Source: Clostridiales bacterium
GTDB taxonomy: Bacteria; Bacillota; Clostridia; Lachnospirales; Cellulosilyticaceae
Direction: 5' to 3'
DNA: 64,000 nt
NCBI GenBank assembly: GCA_019418225.1
Contig: DYCF01000017.1
Span: forward strand, 1 to 64,000
Positions 24,602 to 33,118 of the stretch are shown here, piece by piece. Under the pieces are notes generated by a model that worked only from the letters and a program-made list of their open reading frames with translations, was not told the origin of the DNA and did no database searches. Each line of letters begins with the position of its first letter. The stretch's first letter is position 1. The position numbers and the translations under genes were made by a program.

Positions 24602-25420
24602 TTATTTTTTTGCAACAACTAAAAAATGTGGACTCATTCCCATTATCTCTGTCTCATGCTCTGTTAGATGAATAATATCCAGTAAACTTTTTCTAGACTG
24701 CTCACTCTCCCATTTTTCATCCAAGCAAGGTGTATACCAAATGCATCCTTCTACTGCATGTTCATTGATTATAGAAAATCCAGCTTCTTTCATTTCACCT
24801 GCCATACTTTCAGGCGTAGAAAAATAAGCTTGTGCAATCAAGTAAGGATACTCCTTAGGCCTATTATGATTTCCTGTAACGACTTCCTCTTGAAACATAT
24901 TTCTAAAAGCTACCTCATCAATAAGATTATTTTTTGTACCATATGTAGAAAGTGCCCAAATCATTGAACTATACTTTGAAATACCCGCCGCAATTAACAA
25001 CCCCCCATTTTCTAAAACCCTATAGGCTTCTTTTAAAGCCTGCTGCCTATCTTCTTTATTTTGCAAGTGATAAAGGGGCCCCATCATCAACACAACATCT
25101 GCACTATGACTTGGTTTATTCAAATGTCTTGCATCCCCTACCTCTGCATTAAAACTGCATTCATGCATCATATTCTGTTTAGCAAAAGCTACAGCATAGT
25201 CCGCAAGTTCTATAAGATGTACATTATTCTCCCGCCTTGCTAGCCAAGAAGCATATATTCCTATGCCGCCGCCAATATCATATATCGTATTACCGCTAGC
25301 TATATACTGGGATAAAATCTCCTTCGTTCTATAAAATTCTATTTTTCCCAATCCTTTTTCTAATCGTCCTACTTCAGCCCCAGCATTATAAAAGTTATAT
25401 ACCTCATTTGACTCTCCCAC
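24602..25420 (-). CDS. class I SAM-dependent methyltransferase
   Basis: A 272-residue methyltransferase with motif I YDIGGGIGIY (about residue 45), the acidic residue after strand 2 in VHLIELADYA, and motif post-I GDARHLNKPSHSADVVLMMG. The start is a GTG at 25420, six bases after AGGAGGGG; no better start exists. The acceptor is unknown. A second methyltransferase gene lies 0.5 kb upstream on the same strand but is not a close copy. Confidence 0.88.
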   Translation of the reverse strand: MGESNEVYNFYNAGAEVGRLEKGLGKIEFYRTKEILSQYIASGNTIYDIGGGIGIYASWLARRENNVHLIELADYAVAFAKQNMMHECSFNAEVGDARHLNKPSHSADVVLMMGPLYHLQNKEDRQQALKEAYRVLENGGLLIAAGISKYSSMIWALSTYGTKNNLIDEVAFRNMFQEEVVTGNHNRPKEYPYLIAQAYFSTPESMAGEMKEAGFSIINEHAVEGCIWYTPCLDEKWESEQSRKSLLDIIHLTEHETEIMGMSPHFLVVAKK

Positions 25421-25435
25421 TAAAATCCCCTCCTA

Positions 25436-25770
25436 TTACTTAACCTTATATTTTTCAAAACCCTTGCTTGACGTCATATGAACATTTTTGAAAAATACAA
25501 TAAGCCAAATTATAAAAACTACAATGGCCATATACTGTGAAATTAAACAGGAAAGTACCGCACCCATACCCATAATAATCATCCACAATAGCATTACATT
25601 CCTCTGGTCCTTGCTCATTCTTTTCGTATCATATCGTCTCTGCTGTTCTTTAGACATGGTATTAAATCCGCTTATAAAGCTTGCGCCTTCTCCCTTAATG
25701 TTGCAAATACTAAAGTGTATACGCCAAATATAACCGTTAATGCACTGCATGCATAAAAACCAATATTCAT
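25436..25770 (-). pseudogene. DUF3784 membrane protein gene with a frameshift
   Basis: An ATG at 25770 with site AGGTGAG opens a frame giving a first transmembrane helix (MNIGFYACSALTVIFGV, then LVFATLREK). Around 25681-25690 the DUF3784-typical continuation GASFISGFNTMSKEQQ is one base out of frame: GAGAAGGCGC would need one more G. The remaining part has two helices and ends ...GFEKYKVK. It therefore looks like a DUF3784 gene broken by a single-base deletion, unless this is an assembly error. Confidence 0.75.
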
Positions 25771-25832
25771 CTAACGCTCACCTCTTGTATCACTTTATTT
25801 AAATTCATACCTTCTTCAAGGTGCCTAGGTCA

Positions 25833-25907
25833 TTATGGAATAAGCCACTCCTTGTCCCTCTCAAAGTCATCAATACACACCACCACAAAAGGTTGCTTCT
25901 GCTGGCT
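25833..25907 (-). pseudogene. orphan C-terminal tail, duplicate of the 22339-22716 gene
   Basis: Twenty-four codons ending CIDDFERDKEWLIP plus stop match the last 24 codons of the 125-residue gene (CIDDFEKAKEWLIP), and similarity continues a few bases past the stop. There is no start, and the methyltransferase gene ends three bases upstream. It is a deletion remnant of a second gene copy. Confidence 0.75.
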
Positions 25908-25909
25908 AA

Positions 25910-26662
25910 CTATTTACAATCAGACTTTCTTAACTGCCAAAATAAAAACATAGGGATTCTCTCCAGCCATTTAATCCTTATAGATTGCTCCGCTTGCTTT
26001 TGTGTAGGAAACGGTTCATTTAAATCTTCTATAGTTAACCCCGCACTTACAAATACTTTTACATAATCTTGCAGCGTTCGGTGTCGCCATATCACCTTCT
26101 TATCAATTCCCCTAGATACAGGCTTTTCCCACTCCTCGGGATAAAAATAATTTTCGACAACCACCTTTTTATCCTTATCTTCTCCTTGCCACTGAATGTG
26201 TTTTCCATTAAAGCAAGGATGTAGTACGCTTGCAAATAGTTTTCCTGAAGGCTTTAGCACTCTTACAATTTCTTTAACTGTCCCCACAAGGTCCTCACAA
26301 TCCATTAACATCATTGAACAAAGCACAATATCAAAGGAATGACCTTCTATGTTATATAAATCATTGCTATTACGTATATGATGTACAATGTTTAATCCTT
26401 CTTCCTGTGCCTTTGCCTTTGCATAATTAATAAAAAACTCAGAGCAGTCAATGGCTACTACATTTGCATTTCGCCTTGCTAATTCACGTGCATAACCGCC
26501 TTCACCACAACCAAGATCTAAGATGCTTTTCCCTGAAACATCACCTAATTGTTCTAGTGTATATGGCATAATAAAATGTATTCTAAAGTCATTTGTCTGT
26601 GCCAATTCACACCATCCTTCACCCACCTGATTCCAGCTCTTTGTAGAACTATCCTCTTGCAT
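25910..26662 (-). CDS. class I SAM-dependent methyltransferase
   Basis: A 250-residue methyltransferase with motif I LDLGCGEGGYARELA (about residue 49), VVAIDCSEFFI after strand 2, HSFDIVLCSMML and a VLKPSGKLFASVLHPCF block. The set resembles UbiE/BioC-like small-molecule methyltransferases. The ATG at 26662 is eight bases after AGGAGG; a GTG three bases earlier is possible. The stop lies three bases before an unrelated gene remnant. Confidence 0.88.
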   Translation of the reverse strand: MQEDSSTKSWNQVGEGWCELAQTNDFRIHFIMPYTLEQLGDVSGKSILDLGCGEGGYARELARRNANVVAIDCSEFFINYAKAKAQEEGLNIVHHIRNSNDLYNIEGHSFDIVLCSMMLMDCEDLVGTVKEIVRVLKPSGKLFASVLHPCFNGKHIQWQGEDKDKKVVVENYFYPEEWEKPVSRGIDKKVIWRHRTLQDYVKVFVSAGLTIEDLNEPFPTQKQAEQSIRIKWLERIPMFLFWQLRKSDCK

Positions 26663-26723
26663 CACTTTCCCCTCCTTATACTACTTATCTATACTGTCTA
26701 TCTATCCTAACCTATCCCTCTTG

Positions 26724-27233
26724 TTATTTAGAATGTACATTATTGATATAGGTTATATATATATGGCAAACTCCAAATAAACTTGCAAAAACAATCAATA
26801 AATAATGCTGTAAGGTGATTCCACTTAATAAGAAAATTGCTGTAGGTATAATTGCCAACATCAATGCTGCCATCAGTGATTGACGTTTAAAATAAACTCC
26901 CCAGAAAATCCAATAGCTTAAAATAAGCACCAGATTACCAAATGTATATAGGAGCATACTATTGACTGATGAAAAGCCAAACTCTAAAATTCCAATATTA
27001 AAGACCATTAAAAACATCGTGCCATATCTGCCTACTTGCTCTAAAATGTTGATAATCTTATCGGTACATAGATTTTTGCCATCCTTATTTTTTATTGCAT
27101 AAATAATATTAGGAACCATTAATAATATAATAATGAGTAAACCAAAAAGATTAATCCACTGTATATTATTAAGCGGGCTTGCTACGTAAATACTTGTAGG
27201 ACCATCTGCCCCACCTATAATTGTTGTATGCAT
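26724..27233 (-). CDS. polytopic membrane protein with N-terminal GGADGPT motif
   Basis: A 169-residue protein beginning MHTTIIGGADGPTSIYVAS, followed by five membrane helices. The opening matches the conserved GGADGPT(S/A)I motif of the beta subunit of sodium-pumping decarboxylases (oxaloacetate, methylmalonyl-CoA and glutaconyl-CoA decarboxylases), where it lies inside the membrane domain. The rest is not that subunit; it is a paralogue of the membrane protein at 21432-21896, which lacks the motif. AGGAGG precedes the ATG, so the motif truly is the N-terminus. Function unknown; a sodium-binding or signal role is only speculation. The start overlaps the end of a broken acetyltransferase gene by 19 bases. 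Confidence 0.8.
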   Translation of the reverse strand: MHTTIIGGADGPTSIYVASPLNNIQWINLFGLLIIILLMVPNIIYAIKNKDGKNLCTDKIINILEQVGRYGTMFLMVFNIGILEFGFSSVNSMLLYTFGNLVLILSYWIFWGVYFKRQSLMAALMLAIIPTAIFLLSGITLQHYLLIVFASLFGVCHIYITYINNVHSK

Positions 27234-27460
27234 ATTTCCTCCTTGTAATCTTTATACTTTTCCAAGTAACTTTGTCTATGAATCACATATGTGTGAACCT
27301 CTTCTGCATTTTTATAATCTTTATAAGCTACCTCTTTGAATCCAAGTTTCATTAGAATCTTTACTGTTGCCACATTCTCCTTATGTGCCGTTGCAATATA
27401 TTGCTCATGTATCAAATGCTTAAATAAATAATCCATCACCACCCTAGCTGCCTCAAATCC
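27215..27460 (-). pseudogene. C-terminal half of a GNAT acetyltransferase
   Basis: An open frame downstream of two in-frame stops gives GFEAARVVMDYLF, then AHKENVATVKILMKLGFKE, the typical second half of a GNAT enzyme. The N-terminal half and the acetyl-CoA loop start are missing. An internal ATG at 27442 lacks a ribosome-binding site, so I call it a truncated gene. Confidence 0.75.
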
Positions 27461-27491
27461 CTATCATTTGCCCCTAACATCATATAACCTT

Positions 27492-27998
27492 TTATACATT
27501 TTCTCTTTCTGGGCTGTCCTCTATAATTTTCCAATGCCTCTTGGCAAATGCATTCACATTTTCATTACCACACTTGATACATTCCTTAGCATATACAGAA
27601 TTATATGAGCCACACTTATCACAGGTAAAATCTTCCTTCATTTTATGAGTCCACTCTATCAACGTATGACTTTTAGCAAACTCTAGCGACTCACAAACTT
27701 CCACGCGATGTGGTAAAGAATCTTTAAATGCCAAAATTCTCTCACATGGATATGCTGTACACTCACTGCACCAATTTAACTTTTTTTCCCTAATGCACTT
27801 TTTAATCTCACATTGGGCGCAATATGAACTTGTTTTATCAGATCGACATCCTTTGCAATACATTTCTTTTGCTGTCATTCCTGCCTTAGCAGCCCGCCGC
27901 TCTAATGCTTCTCCCCCTGCACAACTGGCAATATATACAGAACAAGCCTTACATGCGAGTCCACAATAACCTGCTACCCCTAATATTTCTTCATCCAT
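27492..27998 (-). CDS. DUF3795 cysteine-rich protein
   Basis: A 168-residue protein with the DUF3795 signature GYCGLACKACSVY and further Cys pairs (CKGC, CAQC, CSEC, CDKC, CIKC), about 18 cysteines in all. The last pairs look like a zinc ribbon. The family is common in anaerobes and its function is unknown; iron-sulfur or zinc binding is likely from the spacing. AGGAGG precedes the ATG. Confidence 0.88.
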   Translation of the reverse strand: MDEEILGVAGYCGLACKACSVYIASCAGGEALERRAAKAGMTAKEMYCKGCRSDKTSSYCAQCEIKKCIREKKLNWCSECTAYPCERILAFKDSLPHRVEVCESLEFAKSHTLIEWTHKMKEDFTCDKCGSYNSVYAKECIKCGNENVNAFAKRHWKIIEDSPERENV

Positions 27999-28016
27999 TC
28001 TTTTACCTCCTAATTC

Positions 28017-28463
28017 CTATAACAACTTATCTAACTCTAAATTTAATTGCTGTTTCATCTCGTTTAATGATTCCTCTGATAGTACATACTTCTCATCATA
28101 TAATTCTTCCTCTGCCAATTGCCAGATAGGCCCTGGATTTGGTGTATCTTTTACTTTCCTAGGCAATATATGCCAATGCATATGTACCCCCTCTCCTTGA
28201 CCTAATAATTCATAATTCAGCTTATCTGGCTTAAATGCATGATAAACGGCTTCTGCCACTAATGACATTTCATATAAGAATTGTTTTCTAAAAGCTTCTT
28301 CTAAAAAATGTAGCTCCGTTGTATGTGTCTTACATAGGAATACTGTATATCCTTTAAATCTTTGATAATCCCCTAAAACAACATACCCTGTCTCTAATTC
28401 CCTTATAAAATATTTATTCCTATCCTCTTTTATTTGCTGTATTCTGTCACAAACTAAGCACAT
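28017..28463 (-). CDS. HIT-family hydrolase
   Basis: A 148-residue histidine-triad protein. The active-site motif is VHMHWHILPR (HxHxHxx type) and an N-terminal CLVCDR pair may bind zinc. HIT proteins hydrolyse nucleotide phosphoramidates or dinucleoside polyphosphates such as Ap4A. GGGGAG lies before the ATG, inside the end of the broken DUF5131 gene, whose stop is one base away. Confidence 0.9.
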   Translation of the reverse strand: MCLVCDRIQQIKEDRNKYFIRELETGYVVLGDYQRFKGYTVFLCKTHTTELHFLEEAFRKQFLYEMSLVAEAVYHAFKPDKLNYELLGQGEGVHMHWHILPRKVKDTPNPGPIWQLAEEELYDEKYVLSEESLNEMKQQLNLELDKLL

Positions 28464-28464
28464 A

Positions 28465-29183
28465 TTAACGCTCCCCTACTAAATTTATATTAGCTTTTCT
28501 TGCTTGTGCACATAAATCTCTTACATTTAATACATAACTTTTGCCATCTTTAATAAAATGTGTCCCACATTGTCTAAATTCAAAAGCGGTGCCTGTTTCT
28601 AAACACTGCTGTCTAATAGATAACACCCAGTCATAGTCTAATGGCCTTGCATAGCGATCAGATTCCCCCCCTACTACTACCAGTTCAATATTTTTAAGAT
28701 ATGGCTGAATATAAATTTCTTCTATTAAAGGCTGACAAATAATATTCTTATGCTTTATAGGTAACGTATTAAAAATTTCCAGCCTATAATCCGCATTCTT
28801 TTGATTTTCAATCGTACGCCTACGGTAACATTATCATATCCTTCCCCCCAATCGCTTGGCACACACTCTAAAAAACGTTCAATGCGCTTGGTTAAAAAGA
28901 GAAAATGCAAGTCACTGCGTTCTTTTATAATTTCCCAGCACCTTCCACGCCATACATCGGCATCTTTGATAAGAAAATCAGTAGAAAAGCAAAGGTATAC
29001 CATCTGCCCCGCCTTAATCTTATACTCACCGTTTTTCTTCTTTGCTACAGGTGCTTCCAACTGAGTACTTTTTACTATCTCATTGGTATCAATACCCCTT
29101 TTTGCATCTCCTTTATGAATATAGCAAAATTTACAGCCCTCACTATATTTATGACATCCTCGCCACGGATTCCACATCACCAT
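28465..29183 (-). pseudogene. DUF5131 (phage Gp37/Gp68-like) gene with a frameshift
   Basis: The first frame, from an ATG with AGGAGG, gives MVMWNPWRGCHKYSEGCKFC and continues to DNVTVGV near 28817. There the DUF5131-typical TIENQKNADYRLEIF continues one base out of frame and runs through LVVVGGESDRYARPLDYDWV to a stop at 28465. A one-base deletion in GGCGTACG explains it. Intact members are about 240 residues, have a radical-SAM-like CxxxxxCxxC N-terminus and are common in phages. Either a dead gene or a sequence error. Confidence 0.8.
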
Positions 29184-29345
29184 GTACTTTTACCTCCTTT
29201 TATGTCATTATTGTATTTCTTAGCTTACTTACTTAGCTTTATTTATTATCTCTAATGCAATCTTATCATCCTATCCATTAATTGCCTATATATTTTAAAT
29301 AATTTTATTTTTACAACTTTATTCACTCTAATCTTCTCTCTATAC

Positions 29346-29378
29346 AAAAAATACAGAGATGCTATTCACCTCTGTATC
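29346..29378 (-). terminator. terminator after the 29381 gene
   Basis: The stem ATACAGAGG/TCTCTGTAT is followed by six T on the minus strand, immediately downstream of the 138-residue gene. Confidence 0.8.
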
Positions 29379-29380
29379 TT

Positions 29381-29797
29381 TTATTCTACCTTTTCCTTAT
29401 CTAGTAACCTTTGAATATACGCCTCATCAATTTCCCCTTCAATGACCTTATAAAAGAAAGGATCTTTTCGTACATAATCTGAAGTATTGATTATAAACTC
29501 ATGCCAACCGTTAGCTTTTGTACCATCTTTTAAATAAATGCTCATTCTTAAAGAATATCCTACTCTAAATAAAGACACTTTTTCTCTCTTTAATACAACA
29601 CTATTTAAATTATTGATAATATGTGTAATATCTGCCTCATCTGTAATCTCAGTAGACTTCCCTGTATTCCCATCAAATACTTTAATCTTTCCTATATCAT
29701 CAGGATTTAATTTTACTATCTTAAAGGGTCTTATAAAACTTATCAGGCTTATAATAACTATTAGAGTTAAACTTCCTATCACAAACTTTTTCTGCAT
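29381..29797 (-). CDS. membrane-anchored hypothetical protein
   Basis: A 138-residue protein with an N-terminal membrane helix or uncleaved signal (about 5-23) and a small soluble alpha/beta domain outside the membrane (KIKVFDGNTGKSTEITD, YSLRMSIYLKDG). It resembles small extracytoplasmic domains of the DUF5301 kind, but I am not sure of the family. The site is AGGAGAAAAGA before the ATG. It ends at its own terminator. Confidence 0.62.
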   Translation of the reverse strand: MQKKFVIGSLTLIVIISLISFIRPFKIVKLNPDDIGKIKVFDGNTGKSTEITDEADITHIINNLNSVVLKREKVSLFRVGYSLRMSIYLKDGTKANGWHEFIINTSDYVRKDPFFYKVIEGEIDEAYIQRLLDKEKVE

Positions 29798-29823
29798 TTC
29801 TTTTCTCCTAAATTTTAGGCTTA

Positions 29824-30232
29824 TTATATATTTTTACGTACTACTATATGTAAATGTTCTGTGGCATCTCTGTATTGTGGCAACTCGCATACTTCCTTTG
29901 CCATTTGAAGTAAGTTCTTATACACTAGCTGATCTTCTTCAAATAATGTCTTCATTCTAAGATGCATACCTGATAAAAAACTCTCTGCCCCTGCATAGGT
30001 AATCACCTCAAGACCTGAACGCCTTACTTCATCTAATGCTGCTGGAGGAGTTGTGAAATAGACATGCGTAAAGCTTTCACCTGGTACAAATTTTCTAGGC
30101 TCTAATAGTCTGTACATATATTCCATCTTTCTGTATTCATTACTAAACTCTGTAACGCCTGCTTTTAAAATATGCTCCCATTTCATGATTTGTATTATAG
30201 TAGTTTTTTACTTCTTCAATTTCACTTGTCAT
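29824..30232 (-). pseudogene. internally deleted methyltransferase gene
   Basis: An ATG at 30232 with AGGGGGC ahead gives MTSEIEEVKNYYNTNHEM, a typical methyltransferase N-terminus, then within ten codons runs into a stop. In another frame, from about 30186, the C-terminal part of a methyltransferase follows without the SAM-binding core (EYMYRLLEPRKFVPGESFTH, ATEHLHIVVRK). The core of about 150 residues is deleted at the junction near 30160-30190. Confidence 0.65.
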
Positions 30233-30286
30233 ATAATGCCCCCTTATTATCTAATGTCTCACTTCATATCATCTCTTATATTTTCT

Positions 30287-30847
30287 TCACTTACATTTTC
30301 TATAGTCTTCTTTAAGCAACCCATAATATGCCACATCACAGATTCCTGTATTATTAATATCCGATTGTCTTCTCGTACCTTCATATGTAAAACCGCATTT
30401 AAGCATCACCTTGCCTGAATTAGGATTATTCACATCATGTCTTGCACTTATACGATTAACATCTACTTCTTCAAAGAAAAACTTAACGACTGCTACAAGT
30501 GCTTCTGACACAATTCCCTGATGCCAGTATTTCCTGGAAATACAATAGCCGACTTCTACAGAATTCACCGCTTCATTAACATTCATACCACCTATGCTAC
30601 CTATGGCCTGCCCTATTTCTTTAAGTTCAATGCACCATTCATACTTATCAGAAGATGTATAACCATCTACCCAATTTGTTAATAACCCTTTAGTATCTTC
30701 TACACTATGATGTGCAGGCCAAGTTAAAAATTTAGTCACTTCATCATCATTTGCCCAATTTTTAAACATATCTGCCGCATCACTTACTCTAAATCTACGA
30801 AGTATTAAACGCTTTGTTTCTATGGTTTGTGTGCCTATATTTTTCAT
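30287..30847 (-). CDS. GNAT acetyltransferase (RimJ/RimL type)
   Basis: A 186-residue acetyltransferase with ETKRLILRRFRVSDAADMF at the start, the acetyl-CoA motif KYWHQGIVSEALVAVV and the NNPNSGKVMLKCGFTYEGT ending. All expected elements are there. AGGAGG lies before the ATG. It is the rightmost member of the small-gene series. Substrate unknown. Confidence 0.9.
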   Translation of the reverse strand: MKNIGTQTIETKRLILRRFRVSDAADMFKNWANDDEVTKFLTWPAHHSVEDTKGLLTNWVDGYTSSDKYEWCIELKEIGQAIGSIGGMNVNEAVNSVEVGYCISRKYWHQGIVSEALVAVVKFFFEEVDVNRISARHDVNNPNSGKVMLKCGFTYEGTRRQSDINNTGICDVAYYGLLKEDYRKCK

Positions 30848-30939
30848 CTGAACCCCTCCTAAAATTTAGATAAATTTCTCCCATTATACTTTTAAGTCTA
30901 AAAATTGTCAACATTTTATATTTTAAATTCTAATAAATA

Positions 30940-30980
30940 AAAAAATCTAAATGTAAATATCACTTACATTTAGATTTTTT
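30940..30980 (-). terminator. terminator of the DUF2812 gene
   Basis: A perfect 17-bp stem (AAAAAATCTAAATGTAA and complement) ends in a run of T on the minus strand, directly after the DUF2812 gene. Confidence 0.85.
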
Positions 30981-30981
30981 A

Positions 30982-32175
30982 TTAAAAGACCTTCATAAGA
31001 TCATATATTTCTTTTATATATTGCCTTATATCCTGTTCACCTTCATAGCATGTATACATCACTTTCTTCTCAAGACGCAGAAATACCATTTGCCTTTGTC
31101 CTACCTGTACATAAATAGCTTCATCAAATCCTGTATCTTCTAACTTGTGATATGTAACCTCAGAATCATAAAATTTAACCTTATTGTGTATTAAATCCTT
31201 AAGTAAGGAGGCAGTCATTCCTTTAAACCTTAATTCATAGAACTCAGTTTCTATCCAAGGTATATATTCACCATTATTCCAAGTCTTTCCTGGAATTTTC
31301 CCACTTTGCTCTATTTCATAAATTCTTGATGCTAGTCCTGTTCTTTTATAAGCAATAGAATCATCATAGTCCTTATTGTGATAAATATGGTGGGTGATTT
31401 CAAAATTTACATCTTGCTCTATTTCCTGAAGTGTTACGATAGGCAGTTTGTCATGATATGTACTTACCTGTCTCTCCCACCCCCCTATAAAACCATTAAT
31501 TAAGAAGATAACTGTTATAATAAGTAGAAAAGTGCTTATTCCTTCTTCTATATACGTCTTAACATACGTTTTATGAGCTATTTTAGATTCTAGCTGATCA
31601 CGCTGAAGTGGCCCTAACCTTAACATATAAATCAGCTCTTTTAGCTTCAGCCTCGTTCTAATATTGTTTTCTGAAGACATAATAGTTGTGAACATCGCAA
31701 CAATCACATACCACCACGTATCATACTGTACCGCTGATAACATCTCCGTTTCATCTAATATTATATTAAAAAATAACAGCATGAGATATATCAAAGTACT
31801 AATCCCATTTAGCCATAAAATGCCCTTTAAATTATGCTGAACCATTTCATAACGTTTTATAACTTCCGCGGGGTCTTCCTCTATTTCTATAGGATTTCCT
31901 CCAGCACATCGGTAGACATTAAAGACTTTTCCTATAGTGCAAACATAAGTCCAGCCACTATTTTGATAATTTTCAAGCTGATGCTCCGCTGGTTTACTAG
32001 CCTCTATAAATGGTGCCAAACGATAAGCCATTCTCTGTGGTACAGCTTTTTCAAAGTGTCCCAGTCTCCGTATCTTCTTTAATAAATAGCCCTTAGCCGC
32101 CATATCACTTAAATAATTTTCCATTTCCACTATACTCATCGCATCCACTGGTATAAGCGTTATTTTATTCTTCAT
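30982..32175 (-). CDS. DUF2812 membrane protein
   Basis: A 397-residue protein with an N-terminal DUF2812 domain (about 1-110; the phrase MENYLSDMAAKGYLLKKI is typical) and four membrane helices (about 120-145, 155-172, and two between 205 and 240), then a soluble C-terminal domain. DUF2812 proteins are common in Firmicutes, often beside PadR regulators; no PadR gene is seen here. Function unknown. AAGGATT lies before the ATG. Confidence 0.85.
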   Translation of the reverse strand: MKNKITLIPVDAMSIVEMENYLSDMAAKGYLLKKIRRLGHFEKAVPQRMAYRLAPFIEASKPAEHQLENYQNSGWTYVCTIGKVFNVYRCAGGNPIEIEEDPAEVIKRYEMVQHNLKGILWLNGISTLIYLMLLFFNIILDETEMLSAVQYDTWWYVIVAMFTTIMSSENNIRTRLKLKELIYMLRLGPLQRDQLESKIAHKTYVKTYIEEGISTFLLIITVIFLINGFIGGWERQVSTYHDKLPIVTLQEIEQDVNFEITHHIYHNKDYDDSIAYKRTGLASRIYEIEQSGKIPGKTWNNGEYIPWIETEFYELRFKGMTASLLKDLIHNKVKFYDSEVTYHKLEDTGFDEAIYVQVGQRQMVFLRLEKKVMYTCYEGEQDIRQYIKEIYDLMKVF

Positions 32176-32234
32176 AAATTTAATCCTTCATCTTTTATTT
32201 TCCGAATAATAAATCCATTACACAAAAAGGGAGA

Positions 32235-32936
32235 TTAAATCCACCCTTTCTTCTTCCAATATATTTTATCTGCCTGTGTATCTGGGTAATTCTTAATAGC
32301 TCCCTTCATGACATGACGAATGATTTTGCCGGCTAAATTTCCACAAAGCTTATCTCTCTTTTTAGTCGCCTTATAAAATACTTCTGCCTTCTTACTAAGC
32401 TGATCTGTCAATTTCACTTGCCTTTCCTTTGGCATGTCATTCCAATTAGCTTCCCATAAACTTAACTTACATTTATAAATACGCTTTACGCCCCAAAAAA
32501 GCAAGTTTCTGCTAATCGTACTGATTGCTCTTCCTGAGCCTGCACCTGCTTGCGTCGAAACTACAAGTGCTATCTTATCAAACATTTCTACATTAGGGCG
32601 ATGCACAATATAAGTACATGCAAAATGGTCAAACAACGCCTTAAGCTGAGCTGTTTCTGCTAGCGCATATGAAGGTCCCCCTATAATAATCCCATCTGCT
32701 TCCAATAAGGCTTTTAAAATAGGATGCGTATACTGCTTATGGGGACAGTTTTCACCTGCACGCTCTCCTGTTCCCAAGCACGCCATACATCCCGTACAAA
32801 AATAAGGTAAATCCTTCGGTAAATAAAAGTCCACATACTCCATCTGTCCCATTGTATTTAACTTACGCTTTATAATATCAATAGTCTTATCTGTATTTCC
32901 CTTACGACTACTTCCATGAATTACACATATCCTCAT
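32235..32936 (-). CDS. flavodoxin-fold NAD(P)H-dependent FMN reductase
   Basis: A 233-residue flavoprotein with the FMN phosphate loop HGSSRKGNTDKTI at the N-terminus, a cysteine cluster CTGCMACLGTG that in this family often marks iron-sulfur or redox-active cysteines, and GGPSYALAETAQLKALFDH. The ATG at 32936 is chosen because AGGGGAGGGG lies before it. A weak hairpin (AAAGGG/CCCTTT) overlapping its last codons may terminate it. It probably reduces quinones, metals or nitro compounds; the true substrate is unknown. Confidence 0.87.
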   Translation of the reverse strand: MRICVIHGSSRKGNTDKTIDIIKRKLNTMGQMEYVDFYLPKDLPYFCTGCMACLGTGERAGENCPHKQYTHPILKALLEADGIIIGGPSYALAETAQLKALFDHFACTYIVHRPNVEMFDKIALVVSTQAGAGSGRAISTISRNLLFWGVKRIYKCKLSLWEANWNDMPKERQVKLTDQLSKKAEVFYKATKKRDKLCGNLAGKIIRHVMKGAIKNYPDTQADKIYWKKKGWI

Positions 32937-33017
32937 TTCTTCCCCTCCCCTATTACTCATTCCCCCTCAATTATACCACAATTTATTAGAAATTTTTAAA
33001 TAATTCACTCTACAAAT

Positions 33018-33062
33018 AAAAGGTATGCTCCCAAATTATTGATTCATTCGGAAGCATACCTT
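33018..33062 (-). terminator. terminator of the ABC exporter operon
   Basis: The sequence AAGGTATGCT pairs with AGCATACCTT, with an extended imperfect inner stem, followed by TTTTATTTG on the minus strand. Confidence 0.75.
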
Positions 33063-33118
33063 CTTAATATCTAATTTACTTTATATCTTTAAACCTAGTC
33101 GTTTTTCCATCCCCTTAA

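Noticed and set aside
26724..27233. Sodium-pumping decarboxylase beta subunit (oadB)
   Set aside because: Only the N-terminal GGADGPT motif matches; the protein is far too short (169 against about 370-430 residues) and the remaining helices belong to another family.
15210..31000. Chromosomal integron cassette array
   Set aside because: No integrase and no repeated attC-like sites between the genes were seen; gaps are short and unlike one another.
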